Assembly: GCA_904502095.1 (NCBI GenBank)
Contig: CAJGDG010000013.1
Span: forward strand, 1 to 31,348
Origin: an uncultured Alphaproteobacteria bacterium
Lineage (GTDB): Bacteria > Pseudomonadota > Alphaproteobacteria > Rs-D84
Reading direction: 5' to 3'
DNA: 31,348 nt
The position numbers and the translations under genes were made by a program. This document shows, piece after piece, positions 31,129-31,348 of the stretch. Numbering within the stretch: position 1 is the first letter of the stretch; the number at the start of each line of letters is the position of its first letter. The notes beneath the pieces were generated by a model. The model saw only the letters and a program-made list of their open reading frames with translations, made no database searches and was not told the DNA's origin.

Positions 31129-31348
31129 ATTTACGCAGACCCAATTTTTTAATCAAAGCTTCGTAATCTTCTGGATTACGTTTTTTGATATAGGCCAACA
31201 ATTTTTTACGACGATTAACCATCAACAACAAACCGCGTTTGGAATGATTGTCTTTGTGGTTAGCCTTCATATGTTCTGTCAAATTGCGAATACGTTCTGT
31301 CAAAACTGCAACCTGTGATTCAACGGAACCACCATTGTCGTTTTCAGA
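31127..31348 (-). CDS. rpsO: 30S ribosomal protein S15, N-terminus cut by window edge
   Basis: The last 73 residues of S15 (normally about 89). Seen are TGSxE-region equivalent NGGSVESQVAVLTERIRNLT, the HMKANHKDNHSKRGLLLMV motif that binds 16S rRNA, and the C-terminus ALIKKLGLRK. The frame is open to the window edge; the first about 16 residues lie outside. In many bacteria rpsO precedes pnp, which would lie downstream; here a pseudouridine synthase gene is convergent instead. Confidence 0.95.
   Translation of the reverse strand, partial: SENDNGGSVESQVAVLTERIRNLTEHMKANHKDNHSKRGLLLMVNRRKKLLAYIKKRNPEDYEALIKKLGLRK

Noticed and set aside
1..31348. CRISPR arrays, insertion sequences, phage genes
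   Set aside because: No regularly spaced repeats, transposase, integrase or phage structural gene is visible.

Overview
The window looks like chromosomal DNA from an AT-rich, host-associated-type alphaproteobacterium. Supporting signs are an RpoH of alphaproteobacterial type, a DUF4167-like protein, the yfgM-bamB pair, the order lptF-lptD-surA, and five VirB6/TrbL-like genes that recall the multi-copy rvhB6 genes of Rickettsiales. This assignment is inference from gene content; no rRNA is present to confirm it. Most genes serve the cell envelope.

Layout. 1-409 has no confident gene. It holds a foldable segment, a poly-A/T stretch and a cluster of GANTC sites. 410-2194 (-) are two paralogous outer-membrane barrel-like proteins. 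2320-3495 (+) is an unknown secreted protein. 3520-6035 (-) holds an OmpA-type lipoprotein, a small membrane protein, tRNA-Val, a short BamB and a YfgM-like protein. 6090-8032 (+) is rpoH followed 2 nt later by a porin. 8055-9589 (-) holds an inositol-monophosphatase-like protein that has lost its metal ligands, ribosomal protein L31, and an orphan. 9658-16237 holds five polytopic VirB6/TrbL-like proteins (one divergent, four in an overlapping operon) with no other secretion gene. 16293-21293 (+) is lptF-lptD-surA-like-rlmN. 21317-25134 (-) holds a membrane-anchored Skp-like chaperone, an OmpA-type lipoprotein, a type IV prepilin, dnaX and a DUF4167-like gene. 25278-29135 (+) is an operon of three large prepilin-like proteins with PilV/shufflon-like repeats. 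It is followed by a zinc-ribbon membrane protein, a small secreted protein, an RluD-type pseudouridine synthase, and convergent rpsO (partial).

Together the window covers outer-membrane biogenesis (LptF/D, SurA-like, Skp, BamB), peptidoglycan-binding lipoproteins and two surface machineries. The two most unusual parts are the stand-alone VirB6-like array and the pilin set. The pilin set has one small prepilin in the dnaX operon and three large tip-like pilins nearby, the first of which has Gln instead of Glu at mature position 5. Many transcription units carry a -10 box only 7-9 nt before an ATG and no Shine-Dalgarno site, which predicts leaderless mRNAs, including those of rpoH and lptF.
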